NCBI RefSeq assembly: GCF_023283925.1
Contig: NZ_JAKIKX010000004.1
Location: 1 to 64,000 of the forward strand
DNA from: Shewanella marisflavi
Lineage (GTDB): Bacteria; Pseudomonadota; Gammaproteobacteria; Enterobacterales; Shewanellaceae
Direction: 5' to 3'
DNA length: 64,000 nt
Shown: one piece after another, positions 25,412-35,351 of the stretch
Layout: each line of letters starts with the position of its first letter
Numbering within the stretch: position 1 is the first letter of the stretch
Translations under genes and position numbers: made by a program
Notes under the pieces: generated by a model
Databases searched by the model: none
Told to the model about the DNA's origin: nothing
What the model saw: only the letters and a program-made list of their open reading frames with translations

Positions 25412-26758
25412 ATGCTTGAAAGCAGCCAGAGTTCTCCCTTAGCCACTGAGCCCATCCCTAAACTGGTGTGGCGTTATGCCATTCCCACCATTCTCTCTAT
25501 GGTGGTGACAGGCGTCTATGTGGCTATCGACGGTATGTTTGTGGGCCACTATCTGGGTGAGGTGGGTCTGGCCGGCATGATGTTGGCCTATCCTGTGGGC
25601 GCCATTCTCTATGCCATCGGCGCCCTGATCGGCATGGGCGCTGCTGCGTTAGTCTCGATTAATCTCGGGCTCAACGACGTTAGCCGGGCCAGACACCTGT
25701 TGGGTAACGCCTTTACTCTCTGTTTGCTGGCGGGGGCGGTTTTTGCGCTGGTGGGTACCCAATGGAGCGAAGCTGTGCTGATCTGGCTTGGCGCCGAAGG
25801 TGAGGTGCTGAGTAGTGCTCTGGAATATCTGTTTTGGTATTTTGCCCTCGGCGTCTTCCCCATCCTCGCCATCGCCTTTACCGCTTTGCTGCGAAACGAT
25901 GGCAGGCCAGGATTTGTCACTGTTGTATTGATTATATCCGGATGCCTGAATGTGTTGTTAGACTGGCTCCTGATTGTCGTTTACCCCTTTGGATTAGCCG
26001 GGGCGGCGATTGCGACCATGATCTGTCAGGCCGTTACCGGGCTTCTTTGTCTGCAGCATTTCTTCACGTCTAAGACACGCCTGGGGATTAACTGGCAGCA
26101 GATGCGTCTTAATCTGGACCACTGCATTAATATCCTCAGAGTGGGCTTTCCCAGTTTCCTGATGAACCTCTATCTGTCTATCGTGCTCACCTTGCACAAT
26201 ATGGCGTTTCTTTGGGTGGGCGGCCCTATCCATGTGGCGGCTTATGGTGTGGTCAGTTATGCCGAAGCCCTCTTTTATCTCATTTTCGAAGGGATAGCTT
26301 TTGGCACGCAGCCGCTTTTGAGTTTCAATACCGGGGCTAAGCGTTTTGACCGGGTCTTTGAGACCCTGAAAATCGTTATCATCATGACGCTGGTAACGGC
26401 GCTGGCTGGTGTTGCCTTTATCTATTGGGTACCAGAGTACCTGGTCTACATCTTTGCCGGCGATAACCCTGAATTAACGCCTGTGGCGATTGAGGGCATG
26501 CGTCTCTATTTCTGGGGGCTGCCGTTCGAAGGGCTGATCTTGGTGGGCGCGGCGTTTTTCCAGGCCATTAACCGTCCGCGCGAGGCGTCGATACTGACCG
26601 GCAGTAAGCTCGTGTTAATTGCTCTGGTGCTGTATCTGTTTGCTTGGTTGTTTGGCGTAGCTGGCGTGTGGGTCTCTCTAGCGACTTGCTCTTTAGTGCT
26701 GACACTTTGGATGATTTACGTTATGAGTAAGCTTTCAAAGGATTTAAGTCAGTCCTGA
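25412..26758 (+). CDS. MATE-family multidrug efflux transporter
   Basis: 448 aa with about 12 membrane helices in two MatE halves (residues about 20-180 and 240-400). The N-terminal half contains the typical PTILSMVVTGVYVAIDGMFVGHYLG stretch of DinF/NorM relatives. MATE proteins export cationic drugs or metabolites using sodium or proton gradients. It starts 45 bases after the COG0523 GTPase and may share its transcript; the pairing says nothing clear about substrate. Confidence 0.9.
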   Translation: MLESSQSSPLATEPIPKLVWRYAIPTILSMVVTGVYVAIDGMFVGHYLGEVGLAGMMLAYPVGAILYAIGALIGMGAAALVSINLGLNDVSRARHLLGNAFTLCLLAGAVFALVGTQWSEAVLIWLGAEGEVLSSALEYLFWYFALGVFPILAIAFTALLRNDGRPGFVTVVLIISGCLNVLLDWLLIVVYPFGLAGAAIATMICQAVTGLLCLQHFFTSKTRLGINWQQMRLNLDHCINILRVGFPSFLMNLYLSIVLTLHNMAFLWVGGPIHVAAYGVVSYAEALFYLIFEGIAFGTQPLLSFNTGAKRFDRVFETLKIVIIMTLVTALAGVAFIYWVPEYLVYIFAGDNPELTPVAIEGMRLYFWGLPFEGLILVGAAFFQAINRPREASILTGSKLVLIALVLYLFAWLFGVAGVWVSLATCSLVLTLWMIYVMSKLSKDLSQS

Positions 26759-26901
26759 TTCCTGATACCCTAGAGGGGATTTTCGTTTCCAGACCGAGAG
26801 TGGATACGCAGGATGTGCCAAGGTGGGCCTATCCTGGCTGTTAGCGGTAAGGCTGACAACGGAAACCTATGTTGGACGTTCACAAATAAGGATATTTGTT
26901 C

Positions 26902-27966
26902 ATGAAAAAGTTTTTCTCCGGTGCGGCGTTATTAGTCTGCGCGCATCTTATTGCCCCGTTTGGCATCGCTTCCCCTTTTAGTGACAGTTACACGGCCTAT
27001 CAGCAGGCACTTGCCGAGCAAGATAAGGCGAAGGTGGTGCTCACCGCAGCGAAAGCCTATGAGCTTGGGCAGGGCTATTTTGAGCCAGGCAGTGTGGATG
27101 TCGCCAACCTTGAGCTTAATTTGGCCACGGCGCTACAAGACAATGATGAGATACAGACTGCTCATCAACACTTCAACAATGTTATTGAGATCTATCGCCA
27201 GCACTTTGGTCGCGATGCCTTGGAGCTTATTGACCCCTTGATTGGTGCGGCGCAGACCATGGAAGCTTCTAAAGAGAAGGTGAAATTATTCCAACAGGCG
27301 ATCTCTATCGCCCAGGATAGCGATAAGCCTCTGCTGCAGGCAGAAGTAAAGATGCTGACTTTTCATGGTTTGGTTTCGACCCAATTCTATACCCGAGATA
27401 TTCGAGACGAGGCCTTAGAAGCCTACCAAATCTATCGTCATGAGCTGCCAGCCGATGCAATGGCGCGGATTAAGGCTACTTACTATGCCGGGATGATTAA
27501 GGCGGCGGAGAAAGATGAGGATGAGGCGATCGCCCTGCTGGAGGAGGTCGTCAAGCAATTCTCTGTACTGGACTATAGTCACCCCTATAAACTGGCCGCC
27601 CATGCTCGGTTGGTGGAGCTTTACGAGGCAGAAGGCCTCAGTGACAAGTCGACTCAGCATTGTGTGGCCATTGGCAGCATGAGGCCTTGGTCAGATGAAC
27701 AGGATCAGGCACCTATCTACCGTGAGCCACCTAAATACCCTCTCTCATACGCCAGAGATGGCCGGGAGGGGTGGACTCAGATGAGCTTTACTGTGGATGA
27801 GCAGGGCTTTGTGCGCGACCCAGTGGTGCTTGCCTCTGAAGGGGGACAGTTGTTTACCCGAGAATCGTTGAAGGTGATAAAACGTTGGCGATATGCGCCT
27901 AAGTTTGTCGACGGAAAGCCGATACCGGCAGAGGTCACAGTTCAGCTACACTATCAGCTGAATTAA
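26902..27966 (+). CDS. TonB C-terminal domain protein with helical periplasmic repeats
   Basis: 354 aa from ATG 26902 (AAGGA upstream; the TTG at 26896 is an alternative). A signal peptide (MKKFFSGAALLVCAHLIAPF..) is followed by a TPR-like helical region (about 30-250) and a TonB_C domain at about 265-354 (PPKYPLSYARDGREGW, RWRYAPKFVDGKPIP). It has no Pro-rich linker and no obvious membrane anchor besides the signal, unlike true TonB. Similar proteins are frequent in Shewanella; the partner and role are unknown. Confidence 0.8.
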   Translation: MKKFFSGAALLVCAHLIAPFGIASPFSDSYTAYQQALAEQDKAKVVLTAAKAYELGQGYFEPGSVDVANLELNLATALQDNDEIQTAHQHFNNVIEIYRQHFGRDALELIDPLIGAAQTMEASKEKVKLFQQAISIAQDSDKPLLQAEVKMLTFHGLVSTQFYTRDIRDEALEAYQIYRHELPADAMARIKATYYAGMIKAAEKDEDEAIALLEEVVKQFSVLDYSHPYKLAAHARLVELYEAEGLSDKSTQHCVAIGSMRPWSDEQDQAPIYREPPKYPLSYARDGREGWTQMSFTVDEQGFVRDPVVLASEGGQLFTRESLKVIKRWRYAPKFVDGKPIPAEVTVQLHYQLN

Positions 27967-27973
27967 TCTTAAC

Positions 27974-27997
27974 GCCCGAGCTCAGCTCGGGCTTTTT
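27974..27997 (+). terminator. Rho-independent terminator after the TonB-domain gene
   Basis: Stem GCCCGAG / CTCGGGC with a 5-base loop, then five T, starting 8 bases past the stop. Confidence 0.85.
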
Positions 27998-28068
27998 GTT
28001 GCCAGTCTATAATCAGCTTTACCCACTTAAATTACTTGCTATATCGCCGCAGAGTGTTTCCAGCGAGG

Positions 28069-28947
28069 TTAAAACAGCTTGCTGCCCCAGCCAAGCTTGT
28101 TTCTTAGTACGTGGAAATAGTTGTAGCCCTTGGGGTGGATCAGTCTGAGCCGCTCTGAGCTGCGGCGCACTAGGATCTCATCGCCAGGCAAGACTGGCAG
28201 GGTGACGTGACCGTCACAACTAACCTCTAAGGCGTCGCCATTATGGGGAGACACAACCAGCTTGATGATGCTGCAGGCGTCGACCACGATAGGACGGCAG
28301 GAGAGGGTGTGTGGGAACATGGGGACTAAGATTAATGCCTCAAGATTGGGCGTTAAAATTGCACCGCCAGCCGATAGCGAATAGGCGGTCGAGCCTGTTG
28401 GCGTCGAGACTATCATGCCGTCAGCCCGCTGGCTGTACATGAACTTGTCGTCGATGTAGACCTCAAATTCGATCATATGGGCAATCTTTCCTGGGTGAAG
28501 TACCGCCTCGTTGACCGCGGTATTGCTGGACTTCATCTCGCCGTGCCTGTGCACCTCAGATTCCAGCAGGAACCTGTGCTCTGTTTCGTACTCGCCTTGC
28601 AGTACCTTGCCCAGTGCCTCTTCGAAAGTATCAGGGGGAAGATCGGTCAGGAAGCCTAAATTGCCGCGGTTAACTCCGATGACGCCGATATCGAAACGTG
28701 CGAGCACCCTTGCAGCACCCAGCATATTACCGTCGCCGCCTACGACAATGGCGAGATCGCAATATTCGCCTATTTGCAAAAGATCGACCGATTTGACCTG
28801 AGGACCAATCTCTGCGGCCACCCGCTCTTCGACGTAAACATCATAAGACTGCATGGTTAACCAATGATGCAGGCGTTTAAGGGTCTTATGCGTACCTGAA
28901 TGGTGGGGTTTGCCGATTAAGCCGATTGTTTGAAACGCTTTGCTCAT
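28069..28947 (-). CDS. nadK: NAD kinase
   Basis: 292 aa. It phosphorylates NAD to NADP with ATP or polyphosphate in the cytoplasm. The [11 protein letters not shown] motif (about residues 71-81), [13 protein letters not shown], and the [15 protein letters not shown] segment identify the family and keep the catalytic Asp. Length equals the E. coli enzyme. It is divergent from grpE as in E. coli, with a 361-base gap; recN, often beside nadK, is not present here. Confidence 0.96.
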   Translation of the reverse strand: MSKAFQTIGLIGKPHHSGTHKTLKRLHHWLTMQSYDVYVEERVAAEIGPQVKSVDLLQIGEYCDLAIVVGGDGNMLGAARVLARFDIGVIGVNRGNLGFLTDLPPDTFEEALGKVLQGEYETEHRFLLESEVHRHGEMKSSNTAVNEAVLHPGKIAHMIEFEVYIDDKFMYSQRADGMIVSTPTGSTAYSLSAGGAILTPNLEALILVPMFPHTLSCRPIVVDACSIIKLVVSPHNGDALEVSCDGHVTLPVLPGDEILVRRSSERLRLIHPKGYNYFHVLRNKLGWGSKLF

Positions 28948-29308
28948 ATTTCTGTTCGATCTATGCCTAGAGGCTATTGATCTTTCCTATTTGTTTTTGC
29001 AGCAATTTGTGGGCGATTTATATCAGGCAGAGCCCGAGTCGTTATTCTACATAAACGGTCGATAATCCAGTAGAAATCGCCTATATAAAGTTGCCTGAAG
29101 GGTTCATCTAAACGTACCCAGCTCTGTGTTGCGTGCTATTTACATAGCATAAGGATGCGACACAGTACGTGCCTTGAGCAAAACACGTTTAGATTGAACA
29201 AAAATCAAATCTGAAAGATAAACAGACCCTAGGGCTTGAAACCTCAAATTTGATCCCCATAATATGCCCAGAGCATGCAGAAACAAAGCATTTTTAGCTG
29301 GAGTAACA
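28948..29308. promoter_or_regulatory. nadK/grpE divergent intergenic region
   Basis: It holds the grpE heat-shock promoter near its right end. No other gene is supported; the nadK promoter is not obvious. Confidence 0.6.
29235..29263 (+). promoter_or_regulatory. Sigma-32 heat-shock promoter of grpE
   Basis: CTTGAAA at 29235-29241 and CCCCATAAT at 29255-29263, separated by 13 bases, fit the sigma-32 consensus (CTTGAAA, 13-17 bases, CCCCATnT). The predicted start would be about 38 bases before the grpE ATG. Confidence 0.85.
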
Positions 29309-29926
29309 ATGAGCAAAGAGTCAGACAAAGCCCAAAAACCACAAATTGAAGAAACTGAAGCTGTAGAAGTTGAAACCGAGGTGGTTGAAGATGCAGCCAG
29401 TTTGATGGATGAACTTACCCAAGCTAATTTCCGTGTTGAAGAGCTAGAGCAAGCCCTGGCAGCTGCCGAGGCTAAAGTGGAAGAGCAGAAGGATTCTGTT
29501 ATTCGCGCTGCTGCCGAAGTGGATAACGTACGTCGCCGCGCGGCTATCGATGTCGAGAAGGCGCATAAGTTTGCCCTGGAGAAGTTCGCAAATGAGCTTT
29601 TGCCTGTGATCGATAACATGGAGCGCGCCCTGCTAGGTACCAGCCCCGAAGATGAAGCCACTAAGGCGATCTATGAAGGGGTAGAGTTGACGCTGAAGAG
29701 TTTTACCAGTGCGGTAGAGAAGTTTGGCCTGACCCAGGTGAATCCACAAGGTGAGGCGTTTAACCCTGATCATCATCAGGCGATCGGTATGCAGCCAAGC
29801 GAAGAGTTCCCGGCTAATACTGTAATGATGGTAATGCAAAAAGGTTATATGCTGAACGAGCGTCTATTGCGCCCTGCCATGGTGATGGTGTCTCAGGGCG
29901 GCGCGAGCGTCGATACTCAGGCATAA
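29309..29926 (+). CDS. grpE: Nucleotide exchange factor GrpE
   Basis: 205 aa. GrpE releases ADP from DnaK in the chaperone cycle. The ATG at 29309 has GGAG 5-6 bases upstream; an upstream in-frame ATG at 29264 lies within the promoter and is rejected. An acidic N-terminus (residues 1-45) leads into a long coiled coil (about 45-110) and the beta domain with [20 protein letters not shown]. dnaK and dnaJ are not in the window. Expression should be heat-inducible from the adjacent sigma-32 promoter. Confidence 0.96.
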   Translation: MSKESDKAQKPQIEETEAVEVETEVVEDAASLMDELTQANFRVEELEQALAAAEAKVEEQKDSVIRAAAEVDNVRRRAAIDVEKAHKFALEKFANELLPVIDNMERALLGTSPEDEATKAIYEGVELTLKSFTSAVEKFGLTQVNPQGEAFNPDHHQAIGMQPSEEFPANTVMMVMQKGYMLNERLLRPAMVMVSQGGASVDTQA

Positions 29927-29946
29927 GTTGATTGCTTTAAGAGATT

Positions 29947-29975
29947 AAAAAAGGCCTCATTAAGAGGCCTTTTTT
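29947..29975. terminator. Bidirectional terminator between grpE and dxs
   Basis: AGGCCTC / GAGGCCT stem with a 5-base loop, A run on the left and T run on the right, so it can end transcripts from both convergent genes. Confidence 0.88.
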
Positions 29976-29993
29976 ATGGGCTGAGGATCAGGC

Positions 29994-31862
29994 TTAGTCC
30001 GCCAGATAGGCGCGGATCTGCGCTTCGATACCCGGGCCATCGAGTTGCAGCTCAGCGAGGATCTCGCCGCATTCACCATGCTTGATAAACTCATCGGGCA
30101 GGCCGATATTGAGCACAGGCATAGGTTGCTTCAGCTGCTGTAATACTTCCAGCACACCAGAGCCAGCACCGCCCATGATGGCGTTCTCTTCAACTGTAAC
30201 CAAGAGGTCATGGCTGTCTGCCAGCTGTTTAATCAGCGCCACATCCAGTGGCTTAACAAAACGCATGTCGGCCAGGGTGGCATCTAAGGCGTCTGCGGCC
30301 TGACGCGCCGAGGCGAGCGTAGTGCCAAAGTTAAGGATGGCAATCTTCTTACCCTGACGTTTGATGAGGCCCTTGCCTATCTCCATCGCCGTCATGGTTT
30401 CAACCTGAGGCTCTCCTGTGGCACTGCCTCTTGGATAACGTATGGCCGTGGGGCCCTCGTTATAGCAGTAACCTGTGTAGAGCATCTGACGACATTCGTT
30501 TTCATCCGAGGGTGCCATGATCACCATGTTTGGAATGGCGCGCATATAGCTGAGATCGAAGGCCCCTTGGTGGGTTGGGCCGTCTGGACCCACGATACCG
30601 CCGCGGTCGATAGCAAAGATCACCGGTAGCTTCTGTAGCGCCACGTCGTGGATCAGCTGATCATAGCCGCGCTGCAAGAAGGTGGAGTAGATAGCCAGTA
30701 CAGGTTTATATCCCTCACAGGCAAAACCTGCGGCTAGGGTGACCGCGTGTTGCTCGGCAATGGCGGCGTCGAAATACTGTTTCGGGAAACGCTGAGAAAA
30801 TTCCACCATGCCAGAGCCTTCACGCATGGCGGGAGTGATCCCAAGTACCTTGTCATCCTTCTCTGCCATGTCACACAACCAGCGTCCAAACACCTGAGAG
30901 AAGGTGGGGTTAGCGGGTTTCGCGGCAGGTTTGGCGAAGGTCGATGGGTCAAACTTAGGTACGGCATGCCAGCCGATAGGATCTTTCTCGGCAGGCTCAT
31001 AACCGCGACCTTTCTTGGTCATGATATGCAGTATCTGCGGGCCTGAAAGGTTACGCATGTTGCGTAACGTCTCGACCAGAGCGTCGACATCATGGCCATC
31101 GATAGGGCCGATATAGTTAAAGCCGAGCTCTTCGAACATGGTGCCAGGGACAACCATGCCTTTTAGGTGTTCTTCGGTGCGCTTAGCCATCTCTTTGATG
31201 ACTGGCATTCCCTTGAGCACCTTCTTACTGTTTTCGCGGATCGTGGTATAGAGACGACCCGACATCAGCTGTGCCAAATGATTGTTGAGTGCACCGACGT
31301 TTTCCGAGATAGACATCTCGTTGTCGTTGAGTACGACCAGCATGTCGTTGTGCAGATCGCCGGCGTGGTTCATGGCTTCAAATACCATGCCGCCTGTCAT
31401 GGCGCCGTCACCGATGACGGCAACCACCTTACGACCGGCTTGCTCTTTTTCAGCGGCCACGGCCATAGCTAGCGCGGCACTGATAGAGGTGCCAGAGTGT
31501 CCTACGCTGAAGGTGTCATATTCACTCTCTTCACGCCAAGGGAAGGGATGAATACCGCCTTTTTGGCGTATGGTGTGCATTTTATCACGGCGGCCCGTGA
31601 GGATCTTATGGGGGTAAGCCTGATGACCCACATCCCAGATCAGGCGATCGAATGGCGTGTTGTAGACATAATGCAGCGCCACTGTCAGTTCAACCGTGCC
31701 TAGGCCAGAGGCGAAGTGGCCGCTGGAGATGCCTACCGACTGTAGGAGGTAACTTCTGAGTTCATCAGCAAGTTTTGGTAGCACCCCTTGTGGAAGCTGT
31801 CGTAATTCGTCGGGGGTGTCAGCCTGTGCCAGCACAGGGTATTTCGTAATATCCAAACTCAT
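29994..31862 (-). CDS. dxs: 1-deoxy-D-xylulose-5-phosphate synthase
   Basis: 622 aa from ATG 31862, which matches the usual N-terminus ([20 protein letters not shown]); a longer frame overlapping ispA is rejected. This TPP enzyme condenses pyruvate and glyceraldehyde-3-phosphate, the first step of the MEP isoprenoid pathway. Visible are [15 protein letters not shown], the TPP-binding [17 protein letters not shown] region, and the transketolase-like [15 protein letters not shown] segment. It is the third gene of xseB-ispA-dxs, 22 bases after ispA. Confidence 0.97.
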   Translation of the reverse strand: MSLDITKYPVLAQADTPDELRQLPQGVLPKLADELRSYLLQSVGISSGHFASGLGTVELTVALHYVYNTPFDRLIWDVGHQAYPHKILTGRRDKMHTIRQKGGIHPFPWREESEYDTFSVGHSGTSISAALAMAVAAEKEQAGRKVVAVIGDGAMTGGMVFEAMNHAGDLHNDMLVVLNDNEMSISENVGALNNHLAQLMSGRLYTTIRENSKKVLKGMPVIKEMAKRTEEHLKGMVVPGTMFEELGFNYIGPIDGHDVDALVETLRNMRNLSGPQILHIMTKKGRGYEPAEKDPIGWHAVPKFDPSTFAKPAAKPANPTFSQVFGRWLCDMAEKDDKVLGITPAMREGSGMVEFSQRFPKQYFDAAIAEQHAVTLAAGFACEGYKPVLAIYSTFLQRGYDQLIHDVALQKLPVIFAIDRGGIVGPDGPTHQGAFDLSYMRAIPNMVIMAPSDENECRQMLYTGYCYNEGPTAIRYPRGSATGEPQVETMTAMEIGKGLIKRQGKKIAILNFGTTLASARQAADALDATLADMRFVKPLDVALIKQLADSHDLLVTVEENAIMGGAGSGVLEVLQQLKQPMPVLNIGLPDEFIKHGECGEILAELQLDGPGIEAQIRAYLAD

Positions 31863-31884
31863 AGCGAGATTCTTTGGCTCTTTA

Positions 31885-32766
31885 TTATACTCTTCGCTCA
31901 ATGATGAAACGGGCGAATTCGGCAATTAACTGGCTATTGTATGGTAATTTAGCCAGCGCTGATAGGGCGTCTTCAATCAAACTTTTTGCAGTCTCTTGTG
32001 CCCCGGATAAACCAAGTAGTTTCGGATAGGTACTTTTGTTCGACTCACAGTCCGATCCCTGGGGTTTACCTAGCTCTTCTGTGCTGGCAATAATATCCAG
32101 TACATCATCTTGTACCTGAAAGGCGAGGCCTATTGCATCGGCAAATGTTAACAGATGGCGAGCTTGTTCATCTGTGACCTTGGCAGCAATGATAGGTAAT
32201 TCTACTGCGCAGCGAATTAACGCACCGGTTTTTAATCTGTGAAGTCGTTTTAATGTGTCGAGATCTATCTGCTTATCTGTGGCGTTAAGATCCATCGCCT
32301 GACCACCACACATGCCGCTGTAACCCGAGGCTTTGGCGAGAGCCCGTACCATGGCCAGTTGCTGCTCGGCGGTGAGTTCGCTCTCTTCTCGGCTGATGAT
32401 CTCAAACGCCAGGGTTTGCAGGGCATCACCTGCCAGTATGGCCGTTGCTTCATTAAAGGCGATATGTACAGTCGGTTGACCACGACGCAGGGCATCGTCA
32501 TCCATGGCGGGGAGATCGTCATGGATCAAAGAGTAGGCATGAATACATTCGATGGCAGCGGCGCAGGCATCGAGTCTTTCCAGTGGCACGTTAAGCATTT
32601 CGCCTATGGCATAGACCAGAAAGGGGCGGATACGCTTGCCGCCGATCAGGGCGCCGTGTTTCATGGCGGCCTTCAGCTGTGGCTCAGTCTCGTCTTGTGC
32701 CTTGATAAAATGGCGCAGCTGTTCATCGACGCGCTGCTGGTATCGCGTTATCGCTTCGTTTAGCAA
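31885..32766 (-). CDS. ispA: (2E,6E)-farnesyl diphosphate synthase
   Basis: 293 aa. It joins isopentenyl and dimethylallyl/geranyl diphosphate to make farnesyl diphosphate. Both Asp-rich motifs are present: DDLPAMDDD (about 78-86) and DDVLD (about 218). The only sensible start is TTG at 32766, which directly abuts the xseB stop (TAATTG); AGAGGG lies about 8 bases upstream inside xseB. The arrangement implies translational coupling to xseB. E. coli IspA is 299 aa, so this length is normal. Confidence 0.95.
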   Translation of the reverse strand: MLNEAITRYQQRVDEQLRHFIKAQDETEPQLKAAMKHGALIGGKRIRPFLVYAIGEMLNVPLERLDACAAAIECIHAYSLIHDDLPAMDDDALRRGQPTVHIAFNEATAILAGDALQTLAFEIISREESELTAEQQLAMVRALAKASGYSGMCGGQAMDLNATDKQIDLDTLKRLHRLKTGALIRCAVELPIIAAKVTDEQARHLLTFADAIGLAFQVQDDVLDIIASTEELGKPQGSDCESNKSTYPKLLGLSGAQETAKSLIEDALSALAKLPYNSQLIAEFARFIIERRV

Positions 32767-33006
32767 TTATTCGCCCTCTGGCAGATAGGGTTGCAAGCTG
32801 GGTTGATCCTGTTCCTGGGTCAAGATGGAGACTTTCTGTTGGGCCTGTTCGAGTTTGCCTTGGCTATTTCTGACCAGATTGATGCCGCGTTCAAATTGTT
32901 TGAGGGCGTCGTCTAAAGCCACATCGCCTTGCTCTAAGCTGGTGACGATCTGTTCTAATTCTGTGAGCGACTCTTCGAAGGTCAGGTTTTCAGGTTTTTT
33001 GGCCAC
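32767..33006 (-). CDS. xseB: Exodeoxyribonuclease VII small subunit
   Basis: 79 aa, typical length. XseB partners XseA (not in the window) in degrading single-stranded DNA. The family core FEESLTELEQIVTSLEQGDVALDDALKQFERG covers residues about 9-40. The start is GTG at 33006. It is the first gene of the xseB-ispA-dxs operon, an order conserved in gammaproteobacteria. Confidence 0.94.
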   Translation of the reverse strand: MAKKPENLTFEESLTELEQIVTSLEQGDVALDDALKQFERGINLVRNSQGKLEQAQQKVSILTQEQDQPSLQPYLPEGE

Positions 33007-33401
33007 GGTGATTTTCCCAAGAATTTAGCGACAGACAAAGTATCTCAGTCGACCCTAGGGGTCAAATTGCGCTGTCGTATATTTGTGCAATAGCACGCTT
33101 TAAGGAGGTTTTTTTATAAAAAATTGAATTTGTAGCTAAACTTGCGTGTAAGCTGTCCGATAATTGAATTAGAACAATACTCAATTTTGTCAGATATTAT
33201 ATCGTAAACTCCCGCCTGCGGTTAGGTGAATTCATGTCTAATTGGCGACTTTTATGTCACCACCCAGCGCAAATGAGATGTCTTAGATTATAAGAGTGAG
33301 TAGAGTGGATATCCGTCTCGAGATGATTATGGTGTTGACTGAGAGCTTGGTCATTAGGCCGAGATATTAGCAATAGCCGATACTGTATAAGAGGAAGAGT
33401 T
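33007..33401. promoter_or_regulatory. Intergenic region between xseB and pomA
   Basis: It holds the sigma-28-like promoter listed separately, and an additional GCCGATAC at 33376-33383 without a matching -35. No gene is supported. Confidence 0.5.
33137..33163 (+). promoter_or_regulatory. Sigma-28 (FliA)-like promoter upstream of pomAB
   Basis: TAAACTTG at 33137-33144, an 11-base spacer, then TCCGATAA at 33156-33163. Against the FliA consensus TAAAGTTT-N11-GCCGATAA this is 6/8 and 7/8 with exact spacing. The leader to pomA would be about 230 bases, which is long. Confidence 0.6.
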
Positions 33402-34169
33402 GTGGATTTAGCGACCCTGATAGGCCTAATTGGTGCGTTTGGTTTTATTATCGGAGCTATGATCGGTAGTGGCGGCATTGCCATATTTATCGATGTGAAT
33501 TCAGTGCTAATCGTATTGATAGGCTCGCTGTTTGTGGTGATGATGAAATACAACCTCAAACAGTTCCTCGGTTCGGTCAAGATTGCGGCCAAAGCCTTTA
33601 TGTTTAAGATAGATAAGCCGGATGAGCTGATCGAGCAGGCGGTCACTATGGCCGATGCCGCGCGTAAAGGGGGCTTTTTGGCCCTTGAAGAAGCGGAGAT
33701 CAGCAACAGCTTTATGCAAAAAGCGGTCGACATGCTCGTCGATGGGCATGATGGTGACGTAGTACGTGAGGCGCTGGAAAAAGATATCGCCCTCACCGAA
33801 GAGCGCCATAAAACCGGAATCGGTATCTTTAAGGCGCTGGGGGATGTGGCGCCCGCCATGGGGATGATTGGTACCCTTATCGGTCTGGTGGCCATGTTGT
33901 CTAACATGGATGATCCTAAGTCCATTGGGCCTGCGATGGCGGTAGCCTTGTTGACGACTCTCTATGGTGCCATTCTTGCCAACATGGTGGCCTTGCCTAT
34001 TGCCGACAAACTCACGCTACGCATGAGTGAAGAGATGCTCAATCGAAACCTTATTATGGACGCGGTATTGGCTATTCAAGATGGCCAAAACCCAAGGGTC
34101 ATCGAGGGATTCTTGAAGAATTACCTCTCGGAGAAACAGCGAGAGATAGACACGACGGACGGGGAATAG
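33402..34169 (+). CDS. pomA: Flagellar stator protein PomA (sodium-driven)
   Basis: 255 aa from a GTG start with GAGGAAG upstream. PomA with PomB forms the stator channel that couples sodium flow to flagellar rotation. Four membrane helices are visible (about 5-23, 28-48, 148-168, 182-202), and the large cytoplasmic loop between helices 2 and 3 carries the charged residues that contact the rotor. It is followed 4 bases later by pomB. The PomA rather than MotA call rests on length, sequence feel and pairing with a PomB-like partner. Confidence 0.93.
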   Translation: MDLATLIGLIGAFGFIIGAMIGSGGIAIFIDVNSVLIVLIGSLFVVMMKYNLKQFLGSVKIAAKAFMFKIDKPDELIEQAVTMADAARKGGFLALEEAEISNSFMQKAVDMLVDGHDGDVVREALEKDIALTEERHKTGIGIFKALGDVAPAMGMIGTLIGLVAMLSNMDDPKSIGPAMAVALLTTLYGAILANMVALPIADKLTLRMSEEMLNRNLIMDAVLAIQDGQNPRVIEGFLKNYLSEKQREIDTTDGE

Positions 34170-34173
34170 CCAG

Positions 34174-35118
34174 ATGGCTAAGAAGGTCAAATGCGATTGC
34201 CCCCCAGCCGGGGCGCCTATGTGGTTGGCAACTTTTGCCGACCTCATGTCGCTGCTGATGTGTTTTTTCGTCTTGCTGCTCGCCTTCTCTGAGATGGACG
34301 TCATGAAGTTCAAGCAGATCGCCGGGTCGATGAAGTATGCCTTTGGGGTACAGAATAAGGTCGAAGTTAAAGACATTCCCAAGGGAACCTCGGTGATCGC
34401 ACTGGAGTTTCGTCCTGGTAAACCCGAACCCACACCAATTGAGATCATTAACCAACAAACCAACGAGATGACTGAGCCCATCATTGAGGTGCAAGCCGGT
34501 GAAGATGACAGCGCCGGCGGCGTGCAGCAACAGCAGGGTGAGCAACGTGGTGGCGAGGCATCATCGACGGCTCAGGAAGAGTCTGACGCTGAAGCGCAGG
34601 CCAAGCAACAGCAGCAAGAGGCAGCATCACAGGATCAGATCAATGATCAGGTGAAAAAGATGGCCCAGGAGCTCAATAAGGAGATCGTCGATGGGGCGAT
34701 CGAGATTGAATCTCTCGGGCAGCAGATCATTATTCGCATCCGAGAGAAGGGGGCTTTTTCATCGGGTTCAGGTTTCCTTCAGCCTAGGTTTAAGCCTGTA
34801 GTGCGCCGCGTGGGTGAACTGCTTAAGGATGTGCCGGGGATCATTACCGTCTCGGGTCACACCGACGATATGAAGATCAGTAACGAGCTTTACAGTTCTA
34901 ACTGGGATCTCTCCAGCAAGCGTGCGGTGGCCGTCGCCCATGAGCTGGTACGCGTTTCAGGGTTTGATCAGCAGCGTATGAAGGTTGTTGGCATGGCCAG
35001 TACCGCGCCGTTAGTGCCCAATGACTCCGCCGATAACCGCGCTCGCAACCGCCGAGTTGAAATTGCGATTGAGCAAGGCAAGGCGAAGGAGTCTGATGAG
35101 ATCCTCGTTGGGCAGTAA
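34174..35118 (+). CDS. pomB: Flagellar stator protein PomB
   Basis: 314 aa. A single N-terminal helix holds the ion-binding Asp in TFADLMSLLMCFFVLLLAFSE (about residues 20-40), and the C-terminal OmpA/MotB domain (about 195-305, with GHTDD..SSNWDLSSKRA) binds peptidoglycan. Between them is a Gln/Glu-rich low-complexity linker (about 110-155). It lies 4 bases after pomA and ends at a good terminator, so the two genes form an operon. Confidence 0.94.
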   Translation: MAKKVKCDCPPAGAPMWLATFADLMSLLMCFFVLLLAFSEMDVMKFKQIAGSMKYAFGVQNKVEVKDIPKGTSVIALEFRPGKPEPTPIEIINQQTNEMTEPIIEVQAGEDDSAGGVQQQQGEQRGGEASSTAQEESDAEAQAKQQQQEAASQDQINDQVKKMAQELNKEIVDGAIEIESLGQQIIIRIREKGAFSSGSGFLQPRFKPVVRRVGELLKDVPGIITVSGHTDDMKISNELYSSNWDLSSKRAVAVAHELVRVSGFDQQRMKVVGMASTAPLVPNDSADNRARNRRVEIAIEQGKAKESDEILVGQ

Positions 35119-35140
35119 AATGAAATAAAGCTCCATAATG

Positions 35141-35166
35141 AAAAAGTCCACTTAGGTGGACTTTTT
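35141..35166 (+). terminator. Terminator after pomB
   Basis: AGTCCAC / GTGGACT stem with a 4-base loop, then five T; an A run on the left side makes it look bidirectional. Confidence 0.85.
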
Positions 35167-35351
35167 GCATTTTCATCACTCAGGCTAGGCCCTATCCCTT
35201 GTGAGCTGGCAAGGCATCGCTGAATAAAAAGTGCTCACTTCTGCCTGACATGGCAGAAAATCCTTCCCGAGCCGCTGATTTATGGGCATTTGTGCAGTGG
35301 GCTTGGTATAATGGCAAGATTGCTGTTTAAATTTATTCCCTCGGAACGCCC

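Noticed and set aside
29140..29661. 173-aa Ser-rich frame antisense to grpE
   Set aside because: A by-product of the Glu/Ala-rich grpE coding strand.
33257..33925. 222-aa open frame antisense to pomA
   Set aside because: It runs opposite a clear pomA and shows no domain or ribosome site.
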